This document shows, piece after piece, positions 55,602 to 64,000 of a DNA stretch of 64,000 nucleotides. The translations under genes and the position numbers were made by a program. Numbering within the stretch: the stretch's first letter is position 1; the number at the start of each line of letters is the position of its first letter. Origin of the DNA: Myxococcales bacterium (GTDB taxonomy: Bacteria > Myxococcota_A > Polyangia > Polyangiales > Ga0077539); the NCBI GenBank assembly GCA_016793325.1, contig JAEUKI010000057.1:124001-188000 (forward strand), given 5' to 3'. The notes beneath the pieces are model-generated. The model had not been told where the DNA came from and did no database searches. It saw only the letters and a program-made list of their open reading frames with translations.

Positions 55602-57207
55602 CGCACTGCAAGCGCGTGAAGCGCACGCGCCAGCGCCCCTCGCGCTGATCGCGAAAGAGAACGCCGATGTCGCCCTCGGGGCCGAGCGCGGTCAACGGAT
55701 ACACCGAGTCGCGCGAGGCCATCGTCACGCGCTGCTCGGCGGACAACGGACGCAGGGACGCGTCGAACATCCTCGCCCAGATGTCGTAGCCGTCCGCCAT
55801 GCGGTCGTCGGACCACACGACCATCACGCGATCACCCAGCGGAACGAGCGACGGATACCGCGAAAACGCGTTGTCCATCGTGAGCCGAAGCGGCGCGACG
55901 AGCTCGGAGCCCGACATGCTCCGAACCGCTCCCCAGATCTCGCGATCGACGCTGCGCTCGGCGGCGTCGTGCCACGCGATCACCCATCGATCGCGGTTGA
56001 AGGCCACCGTCGGCGCGACGGCGTCGAAGCCGAGGGGCGTCACGCGGAGGTCTGGCGCGAGGCGCTGCAGCGACGCGGTCAACGGCGCGAAGAAGATCGC
56101 GCGGGCGCCGGAGGCGTTGGGCATCCCCGTGCGACCGTCGAGCCACGCGACGCCGACGGAGCCGTTGCCGAACGCGAGCACGGGCGACTCGCTGTTCGCA
56201 GGGTCGCGCGTGAGTCGAACGTTGTCCTCGATCTGTCGTCCGTCGCGGTCGATGCGCTGGAGGTAGATCTCGAAATTGCCGCCGTTGGGGCTGCCGATGG
56301 CTCCGTCGCGCTCGTCTTGCCACGCGACGACGAAGTCTTCGCCCGTCCAGGTGATCGACGGGTTGATCGAGAAGCCTCGCGCGATCGAGATGCGCTGATC
56401 GGGGCCGAGCTTCTCGCCCTCGGCGTTGAGCCGGTTGAAATAGATCTCGTAGTCGCCGTCGCGGCGGTCTTGCCACACGATCCCGAGCTCGCGCCCGGTC
56501 CACGCGACGGCCGCTCCGTACGCGTCGGGCTCGCTCAGCGTGAGCCTGCGCGTCGGAGGGCTCTGCGACGCGGATCCATCGCGATTTCGCTGTGTGAAAT
56601 ACACGTGCGCCGCGCCGCGCTCGTAGCCCCAGAACGACGCGAGGTACCGCGAGCCCGACCACGCCACGCCGCCGACGCCCGAGGGCGCGAGCGTCGGTTC
56701 GCTCACCGGGACGTCGGGGCCCGCGGGGCTGAACGTCGCGTTGTCGTCGATGATCCCGTTGCAGTTGTCGTCGCGCCCGTTGCACACCTCGGTCGCGCCG
56801 GGAAACACCGTTCGATCGTCGTCGTTGCAGTCGTCGCCGCACGCGTCGGGAGAGCCCGGTTGCGTCCCTGCGCGCGGCCCCCGGCGGCCGTCGCCGTCCG
56901 CGTCGCGCGTCGCCATCGTGAAGGTGCACGCGCGCGAAGCCTCGTCGCAGCGATCGTCGGTGCATCGATCGCCGTCGTCGCACCGCACAGCGACGCCCGG
57001 AACGCAGCGCTCTTCGCGGCACACTTCGACGCCGGTGCAGTACCGACGATCGTCGCAGTCGGCGTCCGTCGCGCACTCGGGCGGCGGCGGAACATACGGC
57101 GGAATGTCGAGCTCGGTCTTCGCTCCACACCCCTGGCCAACGATCACAGTCGCGGCGATCGCTGTTGAGAAATAACTCGCGCTTCGATTGTGTGTGCGTG
57201 AATTCAC
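55588..57207 (-). CDS. Lipoprotein with MopE-like metal-binding motif and propeller-like repeats
   Basis: A 539-residue protein from the GTG at 57207; the lipobox is weak (VGQGC, Cys27). Two Cys-rich segments (ECATDADCDDRRYCTGVEVC; RCDDGDRCTDDRCDEASRAC) precede a MopE-type Cu-binding-like motif (CGDDCNDDDRTVFPGATEVC). The remaining 380 residues repeat VAWTGRELGIVWQDRRDGDY, FVVAWQDERDGAIG and VGVAWLDGRTGMPN, each about 50-60 residues, like a beta-propeller with Asp-box-type blades. It should be a surface lipoprotein binding metal or polysaccharide. The gene upstream on the same strand ends 13 bases away and is likely co-transcribed. Confidence 0.78.
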   Translation of the reverse strand: MNSRTHNRSASYFSTAIAATVIVGQGCGAKTELDIPPYVPPPPECATDADCDDRRYCTGVEVCREERCVPGVAVRCDDGDRCTDDRCDEASRACTFTMATRDADGDGRRGPRAGTQPGSPDACGDDCNDDDRTVFPGATEVCNGRDDNCNGIIDDNATFSPAGPDVPVSEPTLAPSGVGGVAWSGSRYLASFWGYERGAAHVYFTQRNRDGSASQSPPTRRLTLSEPDAYGAAVAWTGRELGIVWQDRRDGDYEIYFNRLNAEGEKLGPDQRISIARGFSINPSITWTGEDFVVAWQDERDGAIGSPNGGNFEIYLQRIDRDGRQIEDNVRLTRDPANSESPVLAFGNGSVGVAWLDGRTGMPNASGARAIFFAPLTASLQRLAPDLRVTPLGFDAVAPTVAFNRDRWVIAWHDAAERSVDREIWGAVRSMSGSELVAPLRLTMDNAFSRYPSLVPLGDRVMVVWSDDRMADGYDIWARMFDASLRPLSAEQRVTMASRDSVYPLTALGPEGDIGVLFRDQREGRWRVRFTRLQCALAR

Positions 57208-57220
57208 GTCGGACCCCCGC

Positions 57221-57787
57221 TCAGTCGCACGCGCCGAAGTCAGGGAGGTCGGTCGGCTCGCACACGCTCCCGCGCGGGCAGCGCGGCTCGCCTCCGTCGA
57301 TGCGGCAGAGCCTCAAGCAGCGCGTTCCTGCGCCCGTGGCGAAGCACGAGCTGCCGGCGACGCACGCGTTGCTGCCCTCGCACGGAGAGCCGACGGGCTG
57401 CGATCCAGCCGCGACGCATTCGGCGCGATAGATCTCGCGCGCGCAGCGGCCCATCGGGTACTCGATGAACGGGTAGCAGGCCGTTCCCGCGCTGCAGCCG
57501 CGGTTGGTAAACGGGTCGCACGTGTACATGCGCACGCCCTCGGTCGAACCGTCGGGGCACGGCGGCTCGCGAAACGCGTCGGGCAACGGATCGGGAACGT
57601 CTCGAAAGCGCACGTCGCGCCCCGCGTCTCCGGGGGGATTGTTCGGGTCGCCGTCGAGCGCGCCGCCGTCGTTGCGGTTGGGGCTCACGCTCGCTGCGCA
57701 TCCCGCGCTGAGCGCGAAGGCGGCGAAGAGCGAAGCCGCGCGAAGCCGCGCGCGGGAGTGGCCGTCGAGAGTCCATCGCAAGCGCAT
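57221..57787 (-). CDS. Cys-rich small lipoprotein
   Basis: A 188-residue protein from the ATG at 57787 (lipobox ALSAGC, Cys30). An Asp/Pro/Gly-rich linker is followed by a Cys-rich domain with pairs that look disulfide-bonded (CDPFTNRGCSAGTACYPF, CEGSNACVAGSSCFATGAG, CLRLCRIDGGEPRCPRGSVC). Such domains are common in myxobacterial surface lipoproteins. No enzyme motif is present. The stop lies 13 bases before the start of the MopE-like lipoprotein, so the two form a pair. Confidence 0.75.
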   Translation of the reverse strand: MRLRWTLDGHSRARLRAASLFAAFALSAGCAASVSPNRNDGGALDGDPNNPPGDAGRDVRFRDVPDPLPDAFREPPCPDGSTEGVRMYTCDPFTNRGCSAGTACYPFIEYPMGRCAREIYRAECVAAGSQPVGSPCEGSNACVAGSSCFATGAGTRCLRLCRIDGGEPRCPRGSVCEPTDLPDFGACD

Positions 57788-57894
57788 CGAGTTGATGCAC
57801 GCAGGGTGACGCACGCGACGCGTGTTCGGCAAGTCAGCGAGGCAATTGTCCGGCAAATGTGAGCCGCTGTGATGCGTCGTTCACACGCCGTGCG

Positions 57895-59388
57895 TCAAAA
57901 CTCGACACCCTCGGGCGGCCGAGCGCGGCTCCTTCGCCTTCGCGGTGTCGGTGTTCGCGCGGGACCCGCGCCTGCGTCCGGCGTGGCCGCTTGCAGCGCG
58001 GCGTCCGTCGGTGGCGCCGGCGCGTCGGTCGCATCGCTTCCCACCGCGGGAAGGATCGCGATCGCCGGGGGAACTTCGATCGGCGCGAGCTCGAGTCGCT
58101 CGCGCCGCGCGCGGGATCGGGCGACGACCGAGGCCGCGCCGAACGCCACGCCGATGACGACCATTCCGATCGCGACGTACACGAGGGGGCTCGTCGACTC
58201 GCGCGGCGCGACGATGCTCGCGCTGTGCGCGTGGGGCGTGGCGTTGTGCGAGCCGTACGTTGCGCCCGTGGGCATCGGACCGAACTGCGGCGGAGGTGCG
58301 TATGGACTCGGCGCTCCGTGCGCGCTCGGCGCGTGCGTCGTCGGGTCGAACGCGACGGTCTTCGGGACGGGGCTCGCCGTCGCGCTCCGTGACGGCGCGG
58401 GCGCGTCGGCTTCGGGCAACGGCGGCATCGCTTCGATGCGTCGCTGCAGGGCGAGTCGTTGCGTGCGCTTGTCCGCGAGGACGTGCTGCGCGAAGCGGGC
58501 GACGGTGTCTTGCGATGCGGGCGTGACCCCCGCGCGCTCGAGCGCCTCGGCGAACGCGAGCGCCGTGGAAAATCGCCGAGAGACGTCACGATCGAGCGCG
58601 GTCATCACGACCTGATCGAGCGACGCGGGGACGTCGGGGCGAACGCGCGACGGCGCGACGATCGGACCCTCGAGCACCTGCGCGACGAGGGCGGTCTCGA
58701 CGTTCGCGTCGAAGAGCCTGCGCGACGTGAGCACTTCCCACAGGACGAGCCCCGCGGCGAAGACGTCCGCGCGGCGATCGAGGCCGGTCTCGAGCACTTG
58801 CTCGGGGGCCATGTACGCGAGCTTTCCCTTCGGAAGACCGCCGACCATGGTGCGCGCGAGGCGGCGCTCGGCGCGCGCGACGCCGAAATCGATGATCCTT
58901 GCGAGGCCGTCGTAGCCAACGATGATGTTCTGCGGTGACACGTCGCGGTGCACGAGCGCGAGCGGCGTCCCGTCGCTGTCCTCGAGGCTGTGCGCCGCGT
59001 GCAAGCCGCGCAGCGCGTCGATCATCACGCGCACCGCGATCGCGAGCGGAACGGCGCCCGCTTGCTCGTACGCCGCGCGGATGAGGTCCACGAGACGCTC
59101 TCCCTCGACGTACTCCATCGCGAGAAAGAGCACGTCGCGCTCGTGCTCGACGTCGATCGTGGGCACCACGCTGGGGTGCCTGACGCGCGCCGCGAGCCGC
59201 GCCTCGTCGAGAAACATCGCGACGAAATCCCGGTCGCGCGTGTGCTCGGGCAGGCACTGCTTGACGGCGACCAGGCGAGAGAAGCCGCCCACGCTCCGGT
59301 GCCGCGCGAGATACACGACTCCCATCCCGCCACGAGCGAGCTCGTGAAACAGTTCGTAGCGACCCAGCCTGCGCGGCAGCGCTGTCAT
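57895..59388 (-). CDS. Ser/Thr protein kinase with C-terminal membrane anchor
   Basis: A 497-residue Hanks-type kinase: ELARGGMGVVYLA (16-28), Lys43 in LVAVKQCL, HRDVSPQN with Asp149, and IIDFGVARAE with Asp167. The HRDVSPQN form in place of HRDLKPEN is common in myxobacterial kinases and usually active. After the domain (about 1-275) a Pro/Ala/Thr linker leads to a transmembrane helix (YVAIGMVVIGVAFGAAS, about 400-425) and a short Arg-rich end, so the kinase faces the cytoplasm and the C-terminus is outside. It is separate from the cyclase operon, and the substrate is unknown. It is divergent from the dehydrogenase gene. Confidence 0.95.
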   Translation of the reverse strand: MTALPRRLGRYELFHELARGGMGVVYLARHRSVGGFSRLVAVKQCLPEHTRDRDFVAMFLDEARLAARVRHPSVVPTIDVEHERDVLFLAMEYVEGERLVDLIRAAYEQAGAVPLAIAVRVMIDALRGLHAAHSLEDSDGTPLALVHRDVSPQNIIVGYDGLARIIDFGVARAERRLARTMVGGLPKGKLAYMAPEQVLETGLDRRADVFAAGLVLWEVLTSRRLFDANVETALVAQVLEGPIVAPSRVRPDVPASLDQVVMTALDRDVSRRFSTALAFAEALERAGVTPASQDTVARFAQHVLADKRTQRLALQRRIEAMPPLPEADAPAPSRSATASPVPKTVAFDPTTHAPSAHGAPSPYAPPPQFGPMPTGATYGSHNATPHAHSASIVAPRESTSPLVYVAIGMVVIGVAFGAASVVARSRARRERLELAPIEVPPAIAILPAVGSDATDAPAPPTDAALQAATPDAGAGPARTPTPRRRRSRARPPEGVEF

Positions 59389-59456
59389 CGAATACGCTCT
59401 CGGATGCGCAGATTGTTCGAGACAAAGCGAGTCCGCTGCAAGAGAAGAGATCTTCG

Positions 59457-60455
59457 ATGAGCTACGTGATCACGTTGATTCCTGGCGATGGCATCGGCCC
59501 CGAGGTCACCGAGGCGACGCGCGAGGTGCTCGCGGCGACGGGCGTCGCGATCGAGTGGGAGCTTCGAGAAGCGGGCGCGGCGGCGGCCGAGCAACACGGA
59601 CATCCTTGTCCCGACGACGTGATCGCCTCGGTGCAGCGCAACCGCATCGCGCTGAAGGGCCCGATCGGAACGCCGATCGGCCGGGGATTTCGCTCGGTGA
59701 ACGTCACGCTCCGAAAGGCGCTCGACCTGTACGCGTGCCTTCGACCCGTCAAGAACATCGAGGGGATCGCGTCGCGATTCTCCGGCGTCGACCTCGTGAT
59801 CGTCCGCGAGAACACCGAGGGTCTCTACTCGGGCCTCGAGCACATGGTGGTTCCGGGCGTCGCCGAGTCGCTCAAGATCGTCAGCGAGCGCGCGAGCACG
59901 CGCATCGCGGAGTTCGCCTTTCGCTACGCGCGAGCGAACAATCGCCGCCGGGTGTCCGTCGTGCACAAGGCGAACATCATGAAGCTGTCGGACGGGCTCT
60001 TTCTCGACTCGGTCCGCAAGGTGAGCCGACGGTACGCCGAGGTCGACACGAGCGAGGTGATCGTCGACGCGTGCGCGATGCAGCTCGTGCGCTTTCCCGA
60101 GCGCTTCGACGTGCTGGTGATGGACAATTTGTACGGGGATATTCTCAGCGATTTGTGCGCAGGGCTCGTCGGCGGGCTCGGCGTCGTCCCGGGCGCGAAC
60201 ATCGGCGACGAGTGCGCGGTCTTCGAAGCCGTGCACGGGAGCGCCCCGGACATCGCAGGCAAGGGCGTCGCCAACCCCACCGCGCTGATCCTGAGCGCCG
60301 CGCTCATGCTGCAGTACCTCGGAGAGCGCGAGGCGTCCGCGCGGGTCGAGCAGGCGATTCGCAAGGTGTATCGCGACACGACGGTGCGCACCGGCGACCT
60401 CGGCGGCAACGCGACCACCGTCGAGTTCACCCGCGCCGTCGTGCAAGCGCTGTAA
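59457..60455 (+). CDS. Isocitrate/isopropylmalate dehydrogenase family protein, probably NAD-dependent isocitrate dehydrogenase
   Basis: A 332-residue enzyme with LIPGDGIGPEVT at the N-terminus, VIVRENTEGLYSGLEH, DNLYGDILSDLCAGLVGGLG and FEAVHGSAPDIAGKGVANPT. Length and the HGSAPDIAGKGVANP form match the short NAD-type isocitrate dehydrogenases more than isopropylmalate dehydrogenase (LeuB), which normally has different substrate-loop residues. It would oxidise isocitrate to 2-oxoglutarate with NAD in the TCA cycle. No leucine-pathway or TCA genes lie beside it. Confidence 0.9.
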   Translation: MSYVITLIPGDGIGPEVTEATREVLAATGVAIEWELREAGAAAAEQHGHPCPDDVIASVQRNRIALKGPIGTPIGRGFRSVNVTLRKALDLYACLRPVKNIEGIASRFSGVDLVIVRENTEGLYSGLEHMVVPGVAESLKIVSERASTRIAEFAFRYARANNRRRVSVVHKANIMKLSDGLFLDSVRKVSRRYAEVDTSEVIVDACAMQLVRFPERFDVLVMDNLYGDILSDLCAGLVGGLGVVPGANIGDECAVFEAVHGSAPDIAGKGVANPTALILSAALMLQYLGEREASARVEQAIRKVYRDTTVRTGDLGGNATTVEFTRAVVQAL

Positions 60456-60526
60456 ACCACGCCACAGTTGAACGTCGTAGAAATGGGACGAGCGTCGGGC
60501 ATACACGAGACCGTTGAACTCGAGTC

Positions 60527-60579
60527 AAACCGCCACGAATCTACCGAGAAAATTACGACGATCGAATGAGTGGCGGTTT
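60527..60579. terminator. 10-bp inverted repeat between convergent genes
   Basis: AAACCGCCAC (60527-60536) and GTGGCGGTTT (60570-60579) are perfect complements spaced by 33 bases, between the dehydrogenase (stop 60455) and the PilZ gene (stop 60582). On either strand the hairpin ends in TTT, which suits a weak bidirectional terminator; the long loop is atypical. Confidence 0.4.
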
Positions 60580-60581
60580 AG

Positions 60582-60932
60582 CTACTCGTCTTCGAATCCG
60601 TGCGCACAAATCAAGCTGTGCATGGCGGTCGCCTGCTGGGGCGTGAGCGGCTCGAACATGAGCCCCATCCCCGCGCGCACGGTCGCGCCGCCGTCGCGGA
60701 CCCAGCGCACGGTGGCGTCGAGCTCGAGCGGCTCCCACGTCGTGGCGCTCGCGATCGCGACGCGAAGCCGAGCGCCGACGGGCATGGGCGGATCGACGGC
60801 GACAAACGCCCCTCCGAACGAGAGGTTGACCGTTGTCGCGTCCACCTTTCGCGCGCTCTTCTCGTGTTGTCGTCGCACCGAGACGCGGACCTCGATCGGG
60901 TACCGCGCGCGGAGCCTGAAGTGAGAGGCCAC
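60582..60932 (-). CDS. PilZ-domain c-di-GMP-binding protein
   Basis: A 116-residue stand-alone PilZ domain from the GTG at 60932. The Arg-rich start HFRLRARYPIEVRVSV supplies the RxxxR loop, and VNLSFGGAFVAV gives the N-x-S-x-x-G motif, so c-di-GMP binding is likely. The rest (LELDATVRWVRDGGATVRAG, GLMFEPLTPQQATAMHSLIC) follows the usual PilZ barrel. Target process is unknown; in related bacteria PilZ proteins act in motility and development. Confidence 0.9.
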   Translation of the reverse strand: MASHFRLRARYPIEVRVSVRRQHEKSARKVDATTVNLSFGGAFVAVDPPMPVGARLRVAIASATTWEPLELDATVRWVRDGGATVRAGMGLMFEPLTPQQATAMHSLICAHGFEDE

Positions 60933-60977
60933 GGTCGCTTCGTCACCCTACACGAAATCGCACAAGCCCGTCGGGGA

Positions 60978-63239
60978 TCAGCCGAGCGATCCTTCCCACA
61001 CGCGGTACGAGATCACGACCTCGTCGCCGCGCATCGGACGGAAGCGATTTCCGAAGAAGATGATCGAGCGCGACGCGGGGTCGTAGTCGAAGCCCTCTGC
61101 GCGATTGCGGGGAACGTCCATCCCCCGCACGCGGACCTTGATCGTGCTGGTGATGGGCGAGCGGTTGAGCACGAACTGGCTGGCCGCGCCGGCGATCGCG
61201 TCGACGATGCGCGACATCGCCGCGTCCACGTCGGCTTCGAACGCCATACGCACGGCCGCGGGGGACGAGGCGCTGATCTGTCGCAGCGGGATGTACGCTC
61301 CGCGGTTGGCCTCGATCACGCAGCGCGGCAGGTAGCTCACGTCGAACGCGCTGCACGCGGGCGGCATGCGCGTGTCCATCGGCTGCTCGTTGAGCAACCG
61401 CGGGACGAGCCCGAACGTGAGGATGTCGTTGCGCTGGTAGTACGCGACGATGTTGTTGAGCGTCGCCATGTCCCACGCGCCCGAAGCGCTGAAGCGCATC
61501 ATGGTCTGCGGGTCGACGCCGGTGCGGAAGAAGTTGAAATCGTTGCTCCCCGGCTCGTCCGTGACGTGGAACGCGACGACCTTCGCGCCTGCGCGCAAGC
61601 GCCACTCGGGGTTGGTCTCGCCGGCCATTCCGCGGCGCCTGAACTCGAAGTGCGTCGCGATCGAGCCCGCCGTCGGCTGCTCGGAGGTCGTTCCTCCGGT
61701 CCACGTGAAGGGCCGCGCGGTGTCGGGCATCGCGGTCGGGCACACGCCGACGGTCGCGTACTGGCAGAGCTGCGCGGCGCTGTTCATGTCGCGCCCGTTG
61801 ATCCAACGGAAGCCCATCGGCCACCCCGTGCCGGCGCTCGCCATCGTGAGCATCGGCGTGTTCGAGTTCGCTTGAAACGCCGCGACGCGGAAGTCCACGC
61901 CCGCCGTCGCCATGCGCTCGACGAAGCGCGTCGCCGTTCGACCGACCGCTTCTTGATACGGGCCCATCGAGCCCGACGTGTCGATGGTCCAGATGAAGTC
62001 CACCGGCGCGGTGCCCTGCTCGGCGCGAATGACCTGACACGCGAAGCCGACGTTCTTGCCGAGCTCCGAGACGCCCGTCGCGTTGGTGAGGTCGTTCATC
62101 CGGATGGCCGTGTTGATCATGGGGTTGTCGACCTGCGCGCGCGGCGCGACCGCCACGATGATGTCGACGAAGCGCATGTTTCGCAGGACCGTGGTCACGT
62201 CCACGATGAACTCGCTCGCGGCGCCCACCATGGGACCGCCCGCGGGCGCGGCCGCTCCGACGAGCGCCATCGTGAGACCGTCGCGCAGCGCCGAGGCGCT
62301 GGTCATGCGCGCGACGCGGTACGTGCTCTGCACTGCGGGGAACATTTCGTGTGTCGTGAGCGCGCGGCCGACGAGGACCGCGGTGGTTCCTGCGCCGAGC
62401 GCGGCTTGCACCGCCATCTCGACCCGCGCGGACTCGGCGCGAACGTCACCCGTCGCGGGGCCGCCTGCGACGATGGCCGAGACGTTCGTCGCGGGGTCAT
62501 CCAGGAGGATCGCGCCGCGGTTGGCCGCGCCCATGAGCGTGCGCGCCATGCCCCACGCCGGGTCGTGCCCCACTTGAAACGCGGTCATCGGGCCGGCTTG
62601 AACGCGCACCATCGCGAGCCCATCGGGCCTGCAAATCGCCACGCCGGACATGCTGTCGGGCCGGCCGTCCCCGTCCGTGTCACCGAGGCGCGGGTCCGTC
62701 TCTCCGCCCGCGACGTCGATGATCCCGTCGCCGTTGAGGTCCTCGTCGCGATCCGGAACGCCGTCGCCGTCCGAGTCGTTCGACCCGGGGTTGAGGCCGC
62801 GGCAGCGCTCGCCGCTCATGCACTCGCTGTCCATCGTGCACGCGGGCAACACGCACGGAGCTCCGCCGTCTCCGCCGTCGGTGGCGCCAGCGTCCGCGCT
62901 CGATCCGCCGACGCATCGTCGTTGGCGCATCGGGTCGTCCGCGACGCAGATCCGCGGGTAGCGCGCTTCGGCGCCGTCGCGAATGCCGTCCATGTCCGAA
63001 TCGGGGTTGTTCGGATCGCTTCCGAGCATGCACTCGGTGGCGTTGTCGATTCCGTCGTTGTCCGTGTCGGCGCCAGCGGCGCAGCGATCGATCCCGCCGT
63101 CCATCATCGAGATCGACCCGTCGGAGATCCCGCTGTCGACGCGAGATCCGTCGACGACCGGAGTCATCTCTTCGGGACAGCCAGCGAGCGCGACGGCGAG
63201 CGGTCCGAGCAGCGCGAAGTAGCGAGCAGAACGAAGCAT
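60978..63239 (-). CDS. Lipoprotein with von Willebrand factor A domain and TSP3-like repeats
   Basis: A 753-residue protein with a lipoprotein signal (VALAGC) and a Ser/Asp-rich linker. Calcium-binding TSP3-like repeats follow (ADTDNDGIDNATECMLGSD, NDSDGDGVPDRDEDLNGDG, LGDTDGDGRPD). A middle domain (about 190-385) leads to a vWA domain with intact MIDAS DTSGSMG near 402 and several later segments (VVAFHVTDEPGSNDFN). The C-terminus (ITSTIKVRVRGMDVPRNRAE, PMRGDEVVISYRVWEGSLG) is beta-rich. It should bind a metal-dependent protein ligand at the cell surface; no enzyme domain is seen. Confidence 0.85.
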   Translation of the reverse strand: MLRSARYFALLGPLAVALAGCPEEMTPVVDGSRVDSGISDGSISMMDGGIDRCAAGADTDNDGIDNATECMLGSDPNNPDSDMDGIRDGAEARYPRICVADDPMRQRRCVGGSSADAGATDGGDGGAPCVLPACTMDSECMSGERCRGLNPGSNDSDGDGVPDRDEDLNGDGIIDVAGGETDPRLGDTDGDGRPDSMSGVAICRPDGLAMVRVQAGPMTAFQVGHDPAWGMARTLMGAANRGAILLDDPATNVSAIVAGGPATGDVRAESARVEMAVQAALGAGTTAVLVGRALTTHEMFPAVQSTYRVARMTSASALRDGLTMALVGAAAPAGGPMVGAASEFIVDVTTVLRNMRFVDIIVAVAPRAQVDNPMINTAIRMNDLTNATGVSELGKNVGFACQVIRAEQGTAPVDFIWTIDTSGSMGPYQEAVGRTATRFVERMATAGVDFRVAAFQANSNTPMLTMASAGTGWPMGFRWINGRDMNSAAQLCQYATVGVCPTAMPDTARPFTWTGGTTSEQPTAGSIATHFEFRRRGMAGETNPEWRLRAGAKVVAFHVTDEPGSNDFNFFRTGVDPQTMMRFSASGAWDMATLNNIVAYYQRNDILTFGLVPRLLNEQPMDTRMPPACSAFDVSYLPRCVIEANRGAYIPLRQISASSPAAVRMAFEADVDAAMSRIVDAIAGAASQFVLNRSPITSTIKVRVRGMDVPRNRAEGFDYDPASRSIIFFGNRFRPMRGDEVVISYRVWEGSLG

Positions 63240-63352
63240 AGGGTCCGAGCCTCCATCAGTGCGAAACGAACGCGACTCCGAAGAATGCCACGAACCCGCG
63301 CAAAACTCGATGCGGGCAATCCCGAATCACCAGCGCCTCCCGTTTGTCCGCG

Positions 63353-64000
63353 TCACCGCGGGCGCGCGCTCACGCTCTCGACGATGCACTGCCGAAGCGC
63401 TTCGACGGAGGACAAATTTGCCGCACCCCTGCGGACGAACACGACGTAGCGCTGCGACGGTCCGTCGGTGAGGGCGATCGATGCGCACCCGGGTGGCGGC
63501 ACACAAAAATCATTGACCACTGCGGCGCCGAGGCCGAGCCGCGCGCAGTGCATCGCGAGGGGCCATCCGCGGGCCTCGATCGCGACCTCGAGCTCGTCGT
63601 GCAGGGCGCTCTCGACCGCGGCGCGAAGGGCGCTCGGCGCGGGCGGAAGCACCAGCGGAACCCGAGCCAACGACGCGAGCGCGAGCTTCTTCTTCTTCGC
63701 GAGCGCGTGCCCGCGGGCCACGATGACGGCGCTTCGAACGGTGGCGATTGTGGTGCACTCGAGGTCGTCGGGCGGGGCGCGGTCGAGCGCCGTCACGCCG
63801 ATGTGCGCGGCCCCGCTGCGAACCGCCGCGAGCGTGCGCTCTCGGTCTCCGAGCGAGAGCTTCGGCGCGCCGCGCGCACGTCGTCGGTACGCCGCGAGCG
63901 CAGGGCCGATCAGGTACAAGAGCGCTCCTTCGCCGGTCGCGAGCGTGGGCGTCTCGTGGTGCTTCTTTCGCGAGAGCGCGTGGGCGAGCGAGGCGAGGCG
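63353..64000 (-). CDS. LysR-family transcriptional regulator, C-terminal part (5' end outside window)
   Basis: The frame is open to the window edge and encodes at least 215 residues: the linker (LSRKKHHETPTLATGEGALL) and most of the LysR substrate-binding domain (YLIGPALAAYRRRARGAPK, GDRERTLAAVRSGAAHIGV, ARGWPLAMHCARLGLGAAVV). The helix-turn-helix lies outside. The effector is unknown. It may control the lipoprotein gene nearby or genes beyond the edge. Confidence 0.88.
   Translation of the reverse strand, partial: RLASLAHALSRKKHHETPTLATGEGALLYLIGPALAAYRRRARGAPKLSLGDRERTLAAVRSGAAHIGVTALDRAPPDDLECTTIATVRSAVIVARGHALAKKKKLALASLARVPLVLPPAPSALRAAVESALHDELEVAIEARGWPLAMHCARLGLGAAVVNDFCVPPPGCASIALTDGPSQRYVVFVRRGAANLSSVEALRQCIVESVSARPR

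Overview
The window is very GC-rich, densely coding DNA of the type seen in Myxococcota (Polyangia, Sandaracinaceae-like). The signs are about a dozen lipoproteins with Asp/Thr/Pro-rich linkers, Hanks-type Ser/Thr kinases, a sigma-54 response regulator, MopE-like and TSP3-like calcium or metal motifs, FHA and HEAT proteins, and TonB machinery beside large receptors. The phylum call is inference from gene content; there is no rRNA. No tRNA, rRNA, IS element, prophage or CRISPR array was recognised. No gene-free stretch exceeds about 300 bases. Because the GC content is high, long antisense open frames are common; I treated them as shadows.

Layout. 1-1754: the end of a TonB-dependent receptor and a lipoprotein. 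1770-4420: a translationally coupled histidine kinase and sigma-54 response regulator. 4647-6461: a membrane protein and a TPM-domain protein. 6715-10642: two tandem paralogous lipoproteins resembling streptogramin-lyase propellers. 10838-14218: a duplicated zinc-ribbon protein, a membrane protein, a YhbY-type RNA-binding protein and a DEAD-box helicase. 14271-21318 (minus): a complete exbB-exbD-tonB-receptor-lipoprotein uptake locus. 21516-28069: a PHP-domain lipoprotein, a DUF481-like outer-membrane protein and a HelD-like helicase. 28188-30505 (minus): HEAT-like and TPR-like proteins.

30504-37711 is a DNA-repair-flavoured region. It holds a DEDDh exonuclease and a minus-strand string: a duplicated FHA-like protein, a degenerate 2OG-dioxygenase-like protein with a histone-H1-like tail, an MBL-fold exonuclease, and an ATP-dependent DNA ligase. 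37761-43827: a four-module pre-peptidase-like lipoprotein, a sulfatase-fold lipoprotein with a non-canonical active site, and a molybdopterin oxidoreductase. A 21-bp tandem repeat and a lamin-tail lipoprotein follow. 45011-47630 (minus): a coupled trio of membrane protein, lipo-cytochrome c and SIS-domain protein.

47902-55569 is a four-gene operon in which every junction is an ATGA overlap. It runs from an OmpA/TSP3 outer-membrane protein, through a sensor adenylate cyclase and a zinc-ribbon Ser/Thr kinase, to a LysM-FecR-barrel-like protein. It reads like one cell-envelope sensing pathway and, with the repair string above, is the best candidate for an undescribed system. The rest (55588-64000) has a MopE-like lipoprotein pair, a second Ser/Thr kinase, an isocitrate/isopropylmalate dehydrogenase, a PilZ protein, a vWA lipoprotein and the C-terminal part of a LysR regulator.
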